Origin: Chalara sp. BL73
Taxonomy: Eukaryota; Ascomycota; Leotiomycetes; Helotiales
DNA: 64,000 nucleotides
Direction: 5' to 3'
NCBI GenBank assembly: GCA_918026815.1
Contig: CAKJVC010000058.1
Span: 248,001-312,000 of the forward strand
Below are positions 1-11,314 of the stretch, piece by piece. Position 1 is the first letter of the stretch; the number at the start of each line of letters is the position of its first letter. The notes under the pieces were generated by a model. That model saw only the letters and a list, made by a program, of their open reading frames with translations, searched no databases and had not been told where the DNA came from. The position numbers and the translations under genes are program-made.

Positions 1-109
1 AGCAGTTCTTTCAGCTAGAGTTTCTACAAAAGAACCTCTGGCTCCCAAATTGCTGAAGCCACTCAACCCTTCCACTAAAATCTTTCATCCAAAACCGCTA
101 ATCTAGAAT

Positions 110-862
110 ATGAAAATGTCATCTCCTTACAAATCTTCATCAGACTGGGACGAAGGGCTCTTCTCCGAGATGCAGGGCCATGCCTCGACAACTCCATCAC
201 CTCTAAAAGACCCATACGCGGGGAACGACATGCGCGTCCTAGAGCAGCGTATGAAGAACCTCCGCAATGAGAGCGCCGCCCGGATCAAGAACACCAAAGC
301 CAATGGCAAGCACCGGCGAGCCAGGCAAGACGACCTCAACCTGCTCCTGCACCCGGCCCGCATCGTTTCCGTGGTGCAGGAAGGCCGGGCGAAGATTAGG
401 GAGATCGAGCAGACGGGGCTCAAAAAGCGGATCGGGCAGGACATGATCGACGACGCGGTGCGGGAGGCCATGGTCCTTGCCGTCGAGGAGGAGAAACAGC
501 TCCGGCTGAGCGAGATCACGCATACCCTGTCCCACGAGCGGCTCGCGCAAGATGCGCTTGCGGACGCCATGGCTGAGGTGATGGTTTCGGCCGTCGAGGA
601 GAAGACGGAGGCGGAGGTCCAGGAGGTGAGGAACTCAGGGGAGGTGTTGAGGGAGAGGCTGCGCGTGACGGAGGACTGCGTGTGTGAGGCTCGCAGGACG
701 GCCGTGGAGGAGGAGAGTAAGGCGCGGAAGACTGCGATCAAAATGGCGGAGGCGAAGGAGTGCGCCGTGAGAATTAGGGTGTTGGAGACGGAGAGCCAGC
801 TGAGGATGGAGTTGATGAGGGAGGAGAGCGCGGCTAGGGTTAGAGCTATTCAGGGAGCTTAG
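110..862 (+). CDS. Coiled-coil protein with 37-residue repeats, function unknown
   Basis: Single-exon ORF of 250 residues starting at an ATG, with no recognised family. Residues 1-45 are Ser/Pro-rich and probably disordered; the rest is highly charged and helical (Glu, Arg, Ala, Val). The chain shows a regular 37-residue period. Blocks starting near residues 50, 87, 124, 161, 198 and 235 share a core reading roughly V-[EQ]-E-x(3)-A/L-[RKE]-x(3)-I/V; the clearest copies are AVEEE at 124, AVEEK at 161 and AVEEE at 198. No signal peptide or membrane segment is visible. The GC-rich sequence also leaves a 204-residue antisense frame open (127-741), which I treat as a shadow. A role as a filament-like or scaffold protein is only inference. 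The gene could be fungus-specific. Confidence 0.65.
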   Translation: MKMSSPYKSSSDWDEGLFSEMQGHASTTPSPLKDPYAGNDMRVLEQRMKNLRNESAARIKNTKANGKHRRARQDDLNLLLHPARIVSVVQEGRAKIREIEQTGLKKRIGQDMIDDAVREAMVLAVEEEKQLRLSEITHTLSHERLAQDALADAMAEVMVSAVEEKTEAEVQEVRNSGEVLRERLRVTEDCVCEARRTAVEEESKARKTAIKMAEAKECAVRIRVLETESQLRMELMREESAARVRAIQGA

Positions 863-3182
863 TATTTTGTGGCGGGTTTGGCGGGTTCGTGTAACTGGGT
901 TGAGATAGAGGCGGAAGGAAGGAGTCATGCATTATCCTTAAGTAAAGCTTCGCAAGATCATCGGTTCATGGCAGCATGGGGCATTGATAAAATAGTTGAC
1001 TCTATCTAGATGTTTCACAACTCTTGATATATGTGATGGTCATTTGTTGCTGCAATTTAAATCCGAGTATTAACTGCGGTTGGGACTATTTCTACATTAT
1101 TACTCTGAATAGCCCTGTAAGTTATGTTCTACATTACGTCTAACTGAACCAGAAAAGCACACACAATAGAGTGCCATAGAGCGATGCGGGTGGGTAGAAG
1201 TAGTAAGTCGTAAGTTTTGTGGACGCGACTTTCCGGCGCCTGTCAAATTGCCGCTGAAGATAAAGATTATACATGGTATTAAAGTGTTTGGTACGTGCAT
1301 ACCACAGCAGAGCATATCATAGGCCGCTCAGATACGATCTTCTCACGAAAGTAGACGACGAGCTACGGAGGCACGCCGTCGGCTTTGAAGCCGTGTTATT
1401 ATTATAGCCGATCGTTGTTACGTGGACGCTAGCTTCTTATAGAATGCCATCTAGTGTCATTTTTGTCTTGGGCTATAACAAATATGGGTTGGTCAGAAAT
1501 AGCAGTAGAGTTACACAGTGTGACGAGATCCAACCATGCTGAGCAGCAACAAATTGGCCTGCATGCAGGATTTAGACGTGATTGAAGGGCAATTTTCCTT
1601 TGCCGTTTGATTATTGTCATACCATTATTTTGGCATGGCACGAGTTTCGGTCCTGTTGCAGATGGTACAGTTTATAGGAGATGATCTACTAAAGACCAAA
1701 TCTGACGGTGAATTGCCACAAGCGCATGTCTCAGAGTATTTTCTAGTCTATGATTGTTTATGAAGTTGAACATATCCAGCATAGGGGCACCGAATCCAAG
1801 CTGTGTGCGCTGTCGTAGTTCATCTCTGCTATGATCACATGATCCATGGCGCCATGCCAATATTGGTTTAGTGATGCGGCGCGGTGCGGAACCGGGTAAG
1901 AAAAGCCCTAGCGCACGGAATTCAAGGCTACGGCTGCCAACAGACCCAAGACAACTCCCCAGCAAGCCCAGCCAGCCCAGCCAGCCCCAACAGCTCTCCT
2001 TGGTGGTATCCAGGAACCCGAGACCTTTCATTAATGCAGAAATATTCGGCAGTCAGCCGGGCACAAATGAAATGCGACGGTCCAGTAGCAGTCTAAAGAA
2101 GAAAGACACAGTGTCGGGAGGTCAACCAACAACAGAGAGATGCGAATTCGAAAGCGCAGATTCAATTATTCATCTTCCAAAGATTTAGATGCAAGTACTG
2201 TAGCAGTGCGGCGAGTCAAAATCCCACAGCGATGGAGCCGAACGAAGCGCAAGGATTCACAGATGCGCTGGCACCGCTAAGCTCGAGATCCAGTTGGGTG
2301 GAAGCTTGACTTCCCCAGCCCCCTCCATATTCATTCATACTTCCCTTTCCCAATCCCACCCAACGCTCCCCCCAAGTAAGGCCCCAATTCTTGAGGCCGA
2401 AATAACCAGCAAACGGATTGTGACTATGTGCGGCCTGCATTGGAAGCCAATGGACCAGAATTCATGTTGGTTTGTGTAGTGGGCCGGCCATAATAATACT
2501 CTCGCACCGGACGTGCAAATTCCCTCGAGACCAAGGCAACCCAGATACACGGACCCATTTCGTCATCAATTGATATCTAAGCTATACGAGTATGATCTTG
2601 CGAACCAGTTCATCAGGTTCTTTCTTTGTTTTTCCGTATTTTATGCCGGAAACCATTGATTTGCGGTGTGCATTTGGTTCTGGTGTTGATAATATTGAGG
2701 CGAGGGTTCGGCAGGATTTGGACCTCGCGGATAACCTCGTTGACTTGAACCCGCAATCTACCAACCATACAGCGAAAGCACTTGATTTTGCTCGGTAATT
2801 GAGACAAGCGGCAATCGATCTTGCAGAAGGTGGTCCGGTATTGCTTTACGGGGTTTATACCTTGGTCGCCTCTGGGGGCGCAAGTTTAAGCTCGATTTCC
2901 AGCCATCTTTTTCTCGACCAAAACACCTGCCACTCGAATTTCCACCACCAGCACCCACCCCCCTAACACACTCTTGCACCCTTTCCTGGTTTGCAAGCCT
3001 CCTCTTTTCTCCTCATACACACATTCTCAAGATCTGCTTTGCCAAAAAAGCCCGAGTACATTCCTCGAATCCAGCTCGAGGACCACTATTTTAGTCGCAG
3101 TCTTACGATCTGCGATTGCCTTGCTGGGTGAGTTTATACACCCAGCAACCTGACTTCCCAGCAGTCAGCACTATTAGACAAG
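863..3182. other. Intergenic, includes leader of the next gene
   Basis: No convincing gene in 2.3 kb. The short frames here have no coherent composition. A small CAGCC-rich repeat lies at about 1961-1988. From about 2900 to 3060 the plus strand becomes pyrimidine-rich, as expected for a promoter and 5' leader of the gene starting near 3183. Confidence 0.5.
3128..3182 (+). other. Probable intron just before the low-complexity protein gene
   Basis: GTGAGT donor at 3128, CTGAC branch-like site at 3150-3154 and an AG at 3181-3182 give a 55-base intron of typical fungal size. It ends exactly where the open frame begins at 3183. The upstream exon has no ATG, so the intron either lies in the 5' leader or joins to a start I cannot find. 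Confidence 0.4.
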
Positions 3183-5468
3183 TTGTCGAAATCAATTCAC
3201 CCACGAATTAACGACCGCAACGACGTTTACGACCCCGTAACGCCAACACCACAGCAGCGCCAGCAGCAACCACAAGCACCACTCCGAAGAACTCATATTG
3301 AAGCAGCCTCAGTTGGAATATCCCCTTCGCCCTCTCCACCAAAAGTCAAATTTGCTGAGCCAAAAAGTGAGCCACAGCTCTCTGATGCTCTCGACGAAGC
3401 CGACGATCTCAGATCCTCGACAGGTTTAGCTCCTTCGTCTAAACACCACTCACCGGAAGATAAAAGACGCCCTCACCGTGCCCTTCGGATCTCAAAGAAT
3501 ACTGCGAGTGCTATCCTCTATACACTTGAAGAGGCTTTAAGACGTCCCAACCCATTCACTCCTGATTTAATTGAAGAGAACGCCTCAATGTCAGATCTTA
3601 GCGGTGGGCCTTCTGGCCCCGCTGGGGTTGGACGGCCTGCCAGAACCCAAGTGCCTGGCACAACTGGATCTCCGAATATTCGAGGACCACGGGATATCAT
3701 GCGTGAAAGACAAGCTAGGGAGAGACGCAAAGCAGAAGATGCAGCGAGAGAGGAATTGGAAAGAGCTAATGCGGAAGAAGAGGCACGATTATTAGAGCAA
3801 AGAAGAAGAGATGCTGAGCGAAGACCAGCAGCTGGCGCTGCACCACCTCAAAGAGCTAGTGGAGAAGGAAATCAGCGTGGGTCTGGGGGGACGACGGGAC
3901 CAAGAATCTCGGACCCTTCACAACAACAATCCAACTTAGAGAGACCGACGGGCAACGAGAGACCCCAAGATCAACCATTACAAGGTGTTGGCCGTGGAGG
4001 ACGTGCAGTCGGTGGTGGGGAAGCTGTAAATAGGGTTCGCCCAACCCAGTCTCAACAGCCAAAGCCAGCTCCCCAGGGTAGAACAAGACCATCACAACCA
4101 GCCCCTTCTCAAGCTGGACCCTCTAACGCTACCGACCCACCCGTCCAAGAACAAGCTGCAGGAGCCCAAACACGTTCATCCTTTCCACATGCATTCGAGC
4201 GTTGGGAGACACTCTCTGCCCATTGGGAAGGACTTACTTCTTACTGGATTCGACGGCTTGAGGAAAACAGCAATGAGATCAACCGAGAGCCCATTTCGCA
4301 ACAACTTTCTCGACAGGTAACAGACCTGGCAGCTGCCGGTGCAAATTTGTTCCATGCGGTTGTAGAGCTTCAGCGTTTGCGTGCGTCTTCAGAGAGAAAA
4401 TTCCAGCGTTGGTTCTTTGAAACTCGGGCGGAACAAGAACGTCACCAAGAGATCCAGGCAATCCAAGAACAAGCCATAGAAGATGAACGCCGACGACTGA
4501 ATGATGTTGTTCAAGAGGCTGTTGAGGCTGAGAGAAAGCGAAATAACAGTGACAAGCAATTAGCTGAAATGAGGCGCGAGCTGCAAATAGCCAAGGAAGA
4601 AGCACGACGTGCTTGGGATGAGCTTGGGCGGCGTGAGCAAGAAGAGCGTGATCGTACAGCATCATTACGAGAGGGCCTACCGACAATCGTTGGCGGCGTT
4701 CAAGTCGTACCCATGATGCAAGGTGTGCCAAGTCGGCACGGCAGTGCTCGAGCAGCTGGACAAGCCGCTCAAGAGCCCGAAGGACCAGTTGAGGACAGTG
4801 ACACTGCGTATCAGCAGTATTCACGTGCCCAGCGAGCTGAGCCTGCCGATCCATTTGTCGAGCAACAATCGATTCCAAGTAGAGCAACTTCGAGGTCAAC
4901 AGCTGCACCAACAAGCTATGCCGATTATACGCAAGCACCCGCTGTTCAACCTGTTTCATCCACCTCTGACAAATACTACCAGCAGCCAGGCACAACCCTC
5001 CACCCAGCTGAGCCAACTACGAGAGCTGAGCACAGCCCATCCCGACAATCATATGGATCCAGCGATGAAGAGTATGCGATTGATGCTGCAGGTAACTTCT
5101 TAAGAGATGCACGAGGCAATAAAGTCCCATACCCGCGGACTCATTCTGATGACGGTACCGGGGATGAGTACGATGTTGCGGCGGCTCAGGAACAAGCTTA
5201 TTTACAACAATACGGTCAACCTCCAGTTTCAGGAGTTAGCCATCGCCGACCTACCGCTGCTAATACTAGCCATTTGCAGCCACCAACTGGTCATCCAGCG
5301 ACGAGAGCAGAAGAGCCAGTCGATTACTCAGGCTCAGGATATGGATCTGGTCCGGGATGGGAGGCGGTTCCTCGTCATCACCATCCTACCCGGTTGAGCG
5401 ACGTATTAGAGGAAGATGAGCGGAGCCGTACGAGTGCGAGTCAAGTCAGCCGCCGCACTGGGGACTGA
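3183..5468 (+). CDS. Large low-complexity protein, uncharacterised; start codon unresolved
   Basis: Open frame of about 760 codons. Residues 1-110 are Pro/Gln/Ser-rich; about 100-140 form a more conserved-looking block (…ASAILYTLEEALRRPN…). Residues 150-330 are disordered, Arg/Glu- and Gly/Pro/Gln-rich. Residues 335-365 carry a Trp-rich segment (AFERWETLSAHWEGL) likely to begin a folded part, followed by a coiled coil to about 495. The tail is Gln/Ser/Tyr-rich. The first in-frame ATG is at 3588 (residue 136), but the codons before it read as real protein, so translation probably starts upstream. The frame begins with TTG after a likely intron acceptor, and no ATG occurs in the preceding leader. 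No enzymatic domain, signal peptide or membrane segment is visible. A 245-residue antisense frame at 4279-5016 is a by-product of composition. Confidence 0.7.
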   Translation: MSKSIHPRINDRNDVYDPVTPTPQQRQQQPQAPLRRTHIEAASVGISPSPSPPKVKFAEPKSEPQLSDALDEADDLRSSTGLAPSSKHHSPEDKRRPHRALRISKNTASAILYTLEEALRRPNPFTPDLIEENASMSDLSGGPSGPAGVGRPARTQVPGTTGSPNIRGPRDIMRERQARERRKAEDAAREELERANAEEEARLLEQRRRDAERRPAAGAAPPQRASGEGNQRGSGGTTGPRISDPSQQQSNLERPTGNERPQDQPLQGVGRGGRAVGGGEAVNRVRPTQSQQPKPAPQGRTRPSQPAPSQAGPSNATDPPVQEQAAGAQTRSSFPHAFERWETLSAHWEGLTSYWIRRLEENSNEINREPISQQLSRQVTDLAAAGANLFHAVVELQRLRASSERKFQRWFFETRAEQERHQEIQAIQEQAIEDERRRLNDVVQEAVEAERKRNNSDKQLAEMRRELQIAKEEARRAWDELGRREQEERDRTASLREGLPTIVGGVQVVPMMQGVPSRHGSARAAGQAAQEPEGPVEDSDTAYQQYSRAQRAEPADPFVEQQSIPSRATSRSTAAPTSYADYTQAPAVQPVSSTSDKYYQQPGTTLHPAEPTTRAEHSPSRQSYGSSDEEYAIDAAGNFLRDARGNKVPYPRTHSDDGTGDEYDVAAAQEQAYLQQYGQPPVSGVSHRRPTAANTSHLQPPTGHPATRAEEPVDYSGSGYGSGPGWEAVPRHHHPTRLSDVLEEDERSRTSASQVSRRTGD

Positions 5469-6038
5469 AATATCTGAGAAGGCGTCATATATCCGATTGA
5501 GCGAGTGGTACTATGAGCGGAGTGATCTAGCAAAACAACTTAGTTGGCAAAGTCAGGCGCTGACTTGACTATGACAAAAGTATTGTTTTTGATAATTTTC
5601 TTTCTTTCTACGTGTTTTGAGCGGCGGCGTGTAGGCATGCATATTCTGGCATCTCTGGGGCGTCTTCGGCAGGTGGTGCGAGGTTACAAATTGAGCGAAG
5701 ACATCACTACGAGCGCATATTGAGCATGGTGGGCACACATGTATTTGTAGGGATTAGATCAAGGTGGCTGGCTACGTGGCTAGACAGATACTTTATTCAG
5801 ACACGGTTCTGAGGAATGGGAACTAATACATCACATCACACTTCTTATTCCACTTTTTAAGTTTTGCAGGAAGAAAATGATGGCCGTGATCTGGAATGTG
5901 TATGGGTGATGCTGGTTTAAGGATGGTTTTGGGCTTGCTTACGGCGGCGGCACCTTGGAAAGCTCCACTAAAATTGTAGTTGATCATGACCTCGAAAATC
6001 GGCTGATGAATTGTAACCTGCCGTAAACACTAGCAACC
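5469..6038. other. Intergenic between two plus-strand genes
   Basis: Holds the 3' flank of the low-complexity protein gene and the promoter of the SCO1 gene. No gene seen. Confidence 0.5.
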
Positions 6039-7024
6039 ATGTCGAAACCACTAATACCGAGTCGAACTCTGCTCTCGACATTCTCACGGTCACTAAGACC
6101 AGAAAAATCAGCATCAATATCACCCAAGTGCAGGCAATTTATGAGCATCTCGCAGGGACCCTCACGCCAACAATGTCTGCGAACAGCTTCTAAAAGCGGT
6201 AGCAGAGCTTTCTCCAGCTCATCACCTTGCACATACAAGACTGTGGAGGAACAGCGCTCGAGATACCGTTCTGGAGTAAGCCTCTCGCCTCAATTCCCAT
6301 CTTTGCAGCTGCTAACTGGTCACAGCCCTTCTCATGGAAAGCCGGCGTCCTCTTCCTCGCCTCCGGCGCAGGGCTAATCTTCTACTTCCGCTATGAAAAA
6401 GCGCGCATGGAACGCAAGCGCATCGCCGAAGCCGCGAAAGGCGTCGGGAAGCCCAAGGTCGGCGGGGAATTTGAGCTGGTGGATCATAATGGGAAGCCGT
6501 TTACGGAGGCCGATATGAAGGGGAAATATGCTTTGGTATGCACCTCCCAACCTACTATATGTTGATTCTGGAAACTGGGCGGAAGCTGACGGACCAAGGT
6601 ATATTTCGGCTTCTCCCACTGCCCGGACATCTGCCCGGAAGAACTCGATAAAATGGCCTCCATGATCGACCTGGTGCGCTCCTCTCCCCAAAATAACCCG
6701 CCCCTCCTTCCCGTATTCATTACCTGCGACCCAGCGCGGGATACTCCTGCCGTCCTCAAGGCTTACCTCTCGGAATTCCATCCCGATCTCGTAGGCCTCA
6801 CCGGCACCTGGGACCAAATTAAGCATGTATGTAAAAAGTACAGAGTGTATTTCAGCACGCCACCGGATGTGAAGAAGGGCGAGGATTATTTGGTCGATCA
6901 CAGTATTTACTTCTATTTAATGGACCCGGATGGCGACTTTGTGGAGGCGATTGGACGGCAGCATAGTCCCGAGGCGGCGGCGAGGGTTATCAGGGAACAT
7001 ATTGGCGACTGGCAGAAGAACTAG
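6039..7024 (+). CDS. SCO1: SCO1-type copper chaperone for cytochrome c oxidase assembly
   Basis: Three exons, 6039-6275, 6326-6535 and 6599-7024, give 290 residues; introns are 50 and 63 bases and phases match. SCO proteins sit in the mitochondrial inner membrane and pass copper to the CuA site of cytochrome oxidase subunit 2. Residues 1-75 are rich in Ser, Arg and Lys, as in a mitochondrial presequence. One membrane helix follows at about 85-99, then the thioredoxin-like domain. The copper ligands are present: Cys157 and Cys161 in HCPDIC, and His250 in YLVDHSIYF. The DPxRDTP loop typical of the family is present at about 193-199. The ATG at 6039 gives a complete targeting sequence. Length is normal for fungal Sco1. 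Flanking genes are unrelated. Confidence 0.93.
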
Positions 7025-7829
7025 GATGTATGATACACGGGAGTTTTGTGTACGATGGAAAGGAAATACTATTGGAAAGCTGTATACATATTGTACAAAA
7101 CTCCACACTAGAAATCTAAATTCAGCAGAGAACGGATTGGCATCGGTCAGATGTCTACCACAAGAACTCTTCTTGCTAGATCTTCTTTCGGTTATCTCTT
7201 TGTTTTGGCCATTTCGTCAGGGCTGCTACGGCATACAGGCTCTAGCCGTGGGTTTAGAACCAGCGCTCCCCCCTCATCGCAATAAATTGCTCTAATGACA
7301 TAGGAATCTTTCTCGCCAGTACGAAACGAAACAAAGGCAATGCGCCCCCAATATACCATATTTCAGAATCCCATTCATCTCCCTTTCACCTTGACAAACC
7401 CAACTTACTTCGTCCAAGACAAGCGAATGCTCTGCCCATGTTATGAAATGTTCAGCTTCTTGATCTGAACCCCTGATCTTACATGGCTTCGGCGGCATTT
7501 CCTTCATTGAGGGAAAGTGTCGTAAGTACGGTATACGGCCGGATCCGATCAAACTTGTTGTCGCTTGTCCAATTTACCGTCCTTTTTATGGGTAGGGGAA
7601 ACCTTCGGATTGGATTGCTGTGGGTGATGTTATTCGATCCGAAATTGAGGCTGAACATCCAGAAGCATGGAATTCATATTCATACCATCTCTGCCGAGAA
7701 GGTGCATGACGATTAATTTCCCGGTGTGTATCTCCGTTTATAAATATAAAATTTTTTACTTGTATCCTATTGTACGTGCGCATTATATTCAACCAACGGC
7801 TTGCGAAGCTGCGCGGTATATTATTTTAT
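7025..7829. other. Intergenic between convergent genes
   Basis: Shared 3' flank of the SCO1 gene (plus) and the histidine phosphatase gene (minus). Short frames only; no gene supported. Confidence 0.5.
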
Positions 7830-9747
7830 CTACACGGGAATACTCCCATTACACTTGCCCTTCACCAAGCTGGCATTTACTCCTACCAACCCGTCGAAAT
7901 ATGCAAGTAACGTCTCCAGGGGGAGCATATCAATCAGACCCAAGCTTGGATTCGAGCTGCGAAGTGCCTGCCCCTTCCATAAAACACGGACACGGTAACC
8001 GGTTTCTGGAGTGGCAGTCGAGCTAGGTGACGCGGTCGTCGAAGTTTGGGTTGGTGTCACAATGCAGGAGCATGCAGATGAGACTTTCGATGCATTGCCG
8101 TCACAGTTCGAAACGAAAGTTGGGAGGGCTGAGGTTGCGGAGCTGACTGTGAAGGTTGAGCAGAAATCAAAGACTGCAGAGGACTGTCTGATCATTTGTC
8201 TTAGGCAATTATCGCGCTTACAGCCAGCAGCCACTGTTGGGGTTGGTGAAACTAGCGTTGCTGGTTGGGTCGTAGTGGCTTCCTTCTTATAAATCTCAAA
8301 GACCACCTCAGATCCCATGCCCGGCCAGACCATCACATCGACTTGTAAGATGGACAAGAGTCTTGAAATGGTACCATCGTGGGCCACGTTGTGTCGATAG
8401 ATAATACTGCTCTTCCCGTCGATGAAGTTTCGGATATTTGCTGCTAACTCAGCGATCCAGACCCCAAGACTAGCTGCGCTGGCAGCCAAACTTCGAGGAT
8501 CGTCGCGGTAAATGTATGAGTACTCGTAGTTACCCATACGATAAACTGAATCAGCCATTGTCTGAGTGACGCAGGTGGTCGAGTTAACACCATTCACAAG
8601 CTTACATGGGAGAGGCTTTGCGTGACATTGCCTAGCGGATAGGTTATCGTAATAATGATCAAAGCTTGCATGGAAACCACTGTCGGTTGTAGGTACGCCT
8701 GAGATATTGTCAAGTGTGGCATACAGGGACGTTGCTGCTGTCAGGTGGTTTGTCCAATTAGCGCCAGACTTGATCGCGTTGAACAAGGAAGAAGAGACCG
8801 AACAGCTGTATGTTGGCTCCAGAGAGTCATATCCACTGGGCTAAAGTATGCGTTAATATTTTGGGTTTTGTAAAGTTATTGGGCTTACCTGAATATGCAG
8901 AGGATAGTCGTTCTCTGTTCCCAGCATACCATTGATGAGCATTCCTGCTACTTGGCTGGTGATCACATTTTGTGTCACTCGAAAGCTGGCTGTATCGGCA
9001 GTGTTATCAGGCAAGAATCCAAGCAGATCATGGTATACACCATACAAATCTTTCCCATGCTGCCACGAGTCATCAAGCCCTTCTGCCGTGATCTGGGGAA
9101 ATTGGCAACTGCCAAGAAATCCTGTAGGGACAAATGGATTCACAGGAGAGATGTAGCCATTCCAGTAGGTATGGGCAGACTTTCTGCCCTCCTTTGGCTG
9201 GCCATAGTAGAATAGACCTTGATTATCGCAGTCCCACCCATACGATTCCACTGGAAAAGAATTGGATGCATAGACCGTTCGCTTGTGATGGCGTTGTATC
9301 TTTGAATGGTTGGTCAGAGGGCTGGTTGTCAAGCTTAGGAACACTTACTGCTTCCACATATTGTAATTTGTATTCTGCTGAAGGTTTCTTATACTCAGAC
9401 GCACGAACATGAGGCATATTACACCAATTATAAGTGCCATAAGACCCAGTTGGTACGTTGGAATTGTTGTAGATAAAGCCATAAACCCCGGAGCCGGTCA
9501 TAACTTGTGATAGGTCATTGATGGAAGTTGAATTAGGGGGATGCCAGCTAAGGTCAACCACGACTGCATGGCTATGCGTGACAGTCAAAAAAGCAATGAG
9601 TTTAGCCAAAAGAGCTCTGCTTGAGTGAGAATACATGATAGACCAGCCGCCTTGGCCTAGGACCATGCACGCAACAAGGACACTTGATAGCAGGATGAGG
9701 TAAAGATGTGAAGACCGAGCCCACATCCTTCCGTCAAGGGCCTCCAT
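7830..9747 (-). CDS. Histidine acid phosphatase-like secreted or membrane-anchored protein
   Basis: Three exons (9747-9349, 9299-8889, 8840-7830) give 606 residues with consistent phases and introns of 49 and 48 bases. The protein belongs to the branch-2 histidine phosphatase superfamily (acid phosphatase/phytase group). The N-terminal catalytic motif, normally RHGxRxP, reads RHHKRTV at residues 136-142. The C-terminal proton-donor motif HD is at 424-425 (HNVAHDGTI). A following VWPGMGSEVVFEIY segment is typical of fungal members. A hydrophobic segment at about residues 14-31 acts as signal peptide or anchor; Met8 is an alternative start. A Ser/Thr-rich stretch near 500-560 and several N-x-S/T sites fit an exported protein. 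The substrate is unknown, and the altered RHG motif makes activity uncertain although both histidines remain. Confidence 0.8.
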
Positions 9748-10558
9748 CTATACTTATAGCTTCATGTGGGAGCTCTAAGAGAGCCTCTCCCACGTGCTGG
9801 AGCAGACATCGACCACGTTTTCTCTTTAAGAAAACAACTTGGCAGGGGAAACCTGAGATTAGAAGGTGAACCCCATTAACGGTGCAATGGCTAAGCCTCA
9901 GTCTGCCCCAATCTAACGATAGCCTTCATATTAAGTTGAGCTTATGAAGAATGGGATGTTCCAACACCATTTTGTGTTGACCTATAATGCTGCGAGCAAT
10001 CTTACGATGATGCACGTTGTGAAGATAACATTTACGAGTGGCCAGCAACTCTCAAGCAAAACCCCACCTTTCTGGATACAGCCTAAAAGTTGCAGGGAAA
10101 GATACCATTAAATTGCCAGCCTCAGGCATCCAATTTAAGCAACAATACAAGGCTAGTTACAGCGACCATCATCACAAGAACCTCTTCTCTTCCAAACCAA
10201 TATGACGATAGACCAATCTTCTATAAGATAGCGACATGATATACAACATTTCCCTGGGGGAGAGGGAGGATATGGGCGGGGAATCTATGCAGTCAATGTA
10301 CTCGTGCTTGGAAACTTGCATAGCAGGATATCAACATCTTCCTCCTACTCACACTTAAACACTCTTGAGGGTTATGGAACCATAAGATGTTAATGGCAAG
10401 AAGGTACAAACGTCGAGATTACGAGTTAATGACAGCCGTTCCCTATATCGGAGAATTGGTCTTTTAAGGAACGACGCCACGCAATGAGCTATTCCATACA
10501 GCCAATAAAAGCGCACCAGAATATGTTTTTAGTTTTAAAGCCTCAGAAGTCCTGGCTC
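9748..10558. other. Intergenic
   Basis: Promoter side of the histidine phosphatase gene and downstream flank of the pseudogene. No gene seen. Confidence 0.45.
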
Positions 10559-11314
10559 TTAAAGGCGCTTCTTCTTCCCAGCCCCGAACGCGGGCGTCAA
10601 TCGAAGCCATTGCTCATGCTTGCCCTCCGCGCAATCAGCTGCCCAATGAGCAATTGCACCCCTTCTGACGCTAATGGTAAAATTCTCATCTCTCACCCAG
10701 CCAGCTACAGCCGTACGCTCCCTGTCTTTCCTCTAACTCTCTTCATCACTTCCGCCAGGAATAAAGCCAACGCGGAATAAAACCCAGTCCAAGCCCTTCG
10801 CTTCCTCTTCAAACAGCTTTCGCGTGCCTATGATGTTTTGATATGCACCTTGGCCCATGATATATATCATCCAGACGAGGAAGGAGCGAATAAATTAGCT
10901 ATGATACTTGGGGGTGTATACAGAATGCGTGCCAACAGCATAGATGCGTTCGACTTTGTGCTGGCGCATGACTGTGAGGAGAACGCGGTACATGTCTGGG
11001 ATAATGGTACATAATGGGGTCGCAAGCCCGTAGGCCCAAGAAGGGAGAGGACAGCATTGCATTTGGACACGGCGAGAGCTAGAGTTTCTGCATCGCTCAT
11101 TTCGCCGTTAATGATCTGCTCAATGTTAGGGCGTGAATCTTGTCTCCAAAAAGATTTCTTACTTCTAGATTGGTATTAGATGTCACATCTGTTGGAATCC
11201 TTGATGGCGTTCGAGCATAGGCGATGACAGCATGATCCCGCTAGGTAGCTCTTGAAGGACGCATATTCCCAATGGGCCAGTGGCCCCAAGTACTAGGATC
11301 TTTGTTCCTAGCAT
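10559..11314 (-). pseudogene. Broken NAD(P)-binding (atypical SDR / NmrA-like) protein
   Basis: On the minus strand an ATG at 11314 opens a Rossmann start (KILVLGATGPLG), the NAD(P)-binding glycine motif of atypical short-chain dehydrogenases. The frame shifts soon after, near the LQELP segment, then continues as …HAVIAYARTP. A probable intron (GTAAGA donor, AG near the INGEMSDAET segment) leads into ALAVSKCNAVLSLLGPTG. A second shift occurs before DMYRVLLTVMRQHKVERI, and further on the frame reads QGAYQNIIGTRKLFEEEAKG, then GFIPGGSDEES followed by an in-frame TAG at 10733-10735. The same frame runs on to a final TAA at 10559. At least three lesions make a functional product unlikely. The similarity is still clear, so decay seems recent and not saturated with C-to-T changes. 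The closest functional relatives act as NAD(P)-dependent regulators or reductases; the specific role is unknown. Confidence 0.72.

Noticed and set aside
127..741. 204-residue antisense ORF over the coiled-coil gene
   Set aside because: It opens because of the GC-rich, Glu/Arg-rich sense codons. The Ser/Arg-rich product shows no domain.
1672..2188. Overlapping ORFs on both strands around a CAGCC repeat
   Set aside because: Low-complexity sequence keeps several frames open at once; no splice or start evidence.
4279..5016. 245-residue antisense ORF inside the low-complexity gene
   Set aside because: Produced by the Gln/Glu-rich sense strand; no ATG context, splice or domain support.
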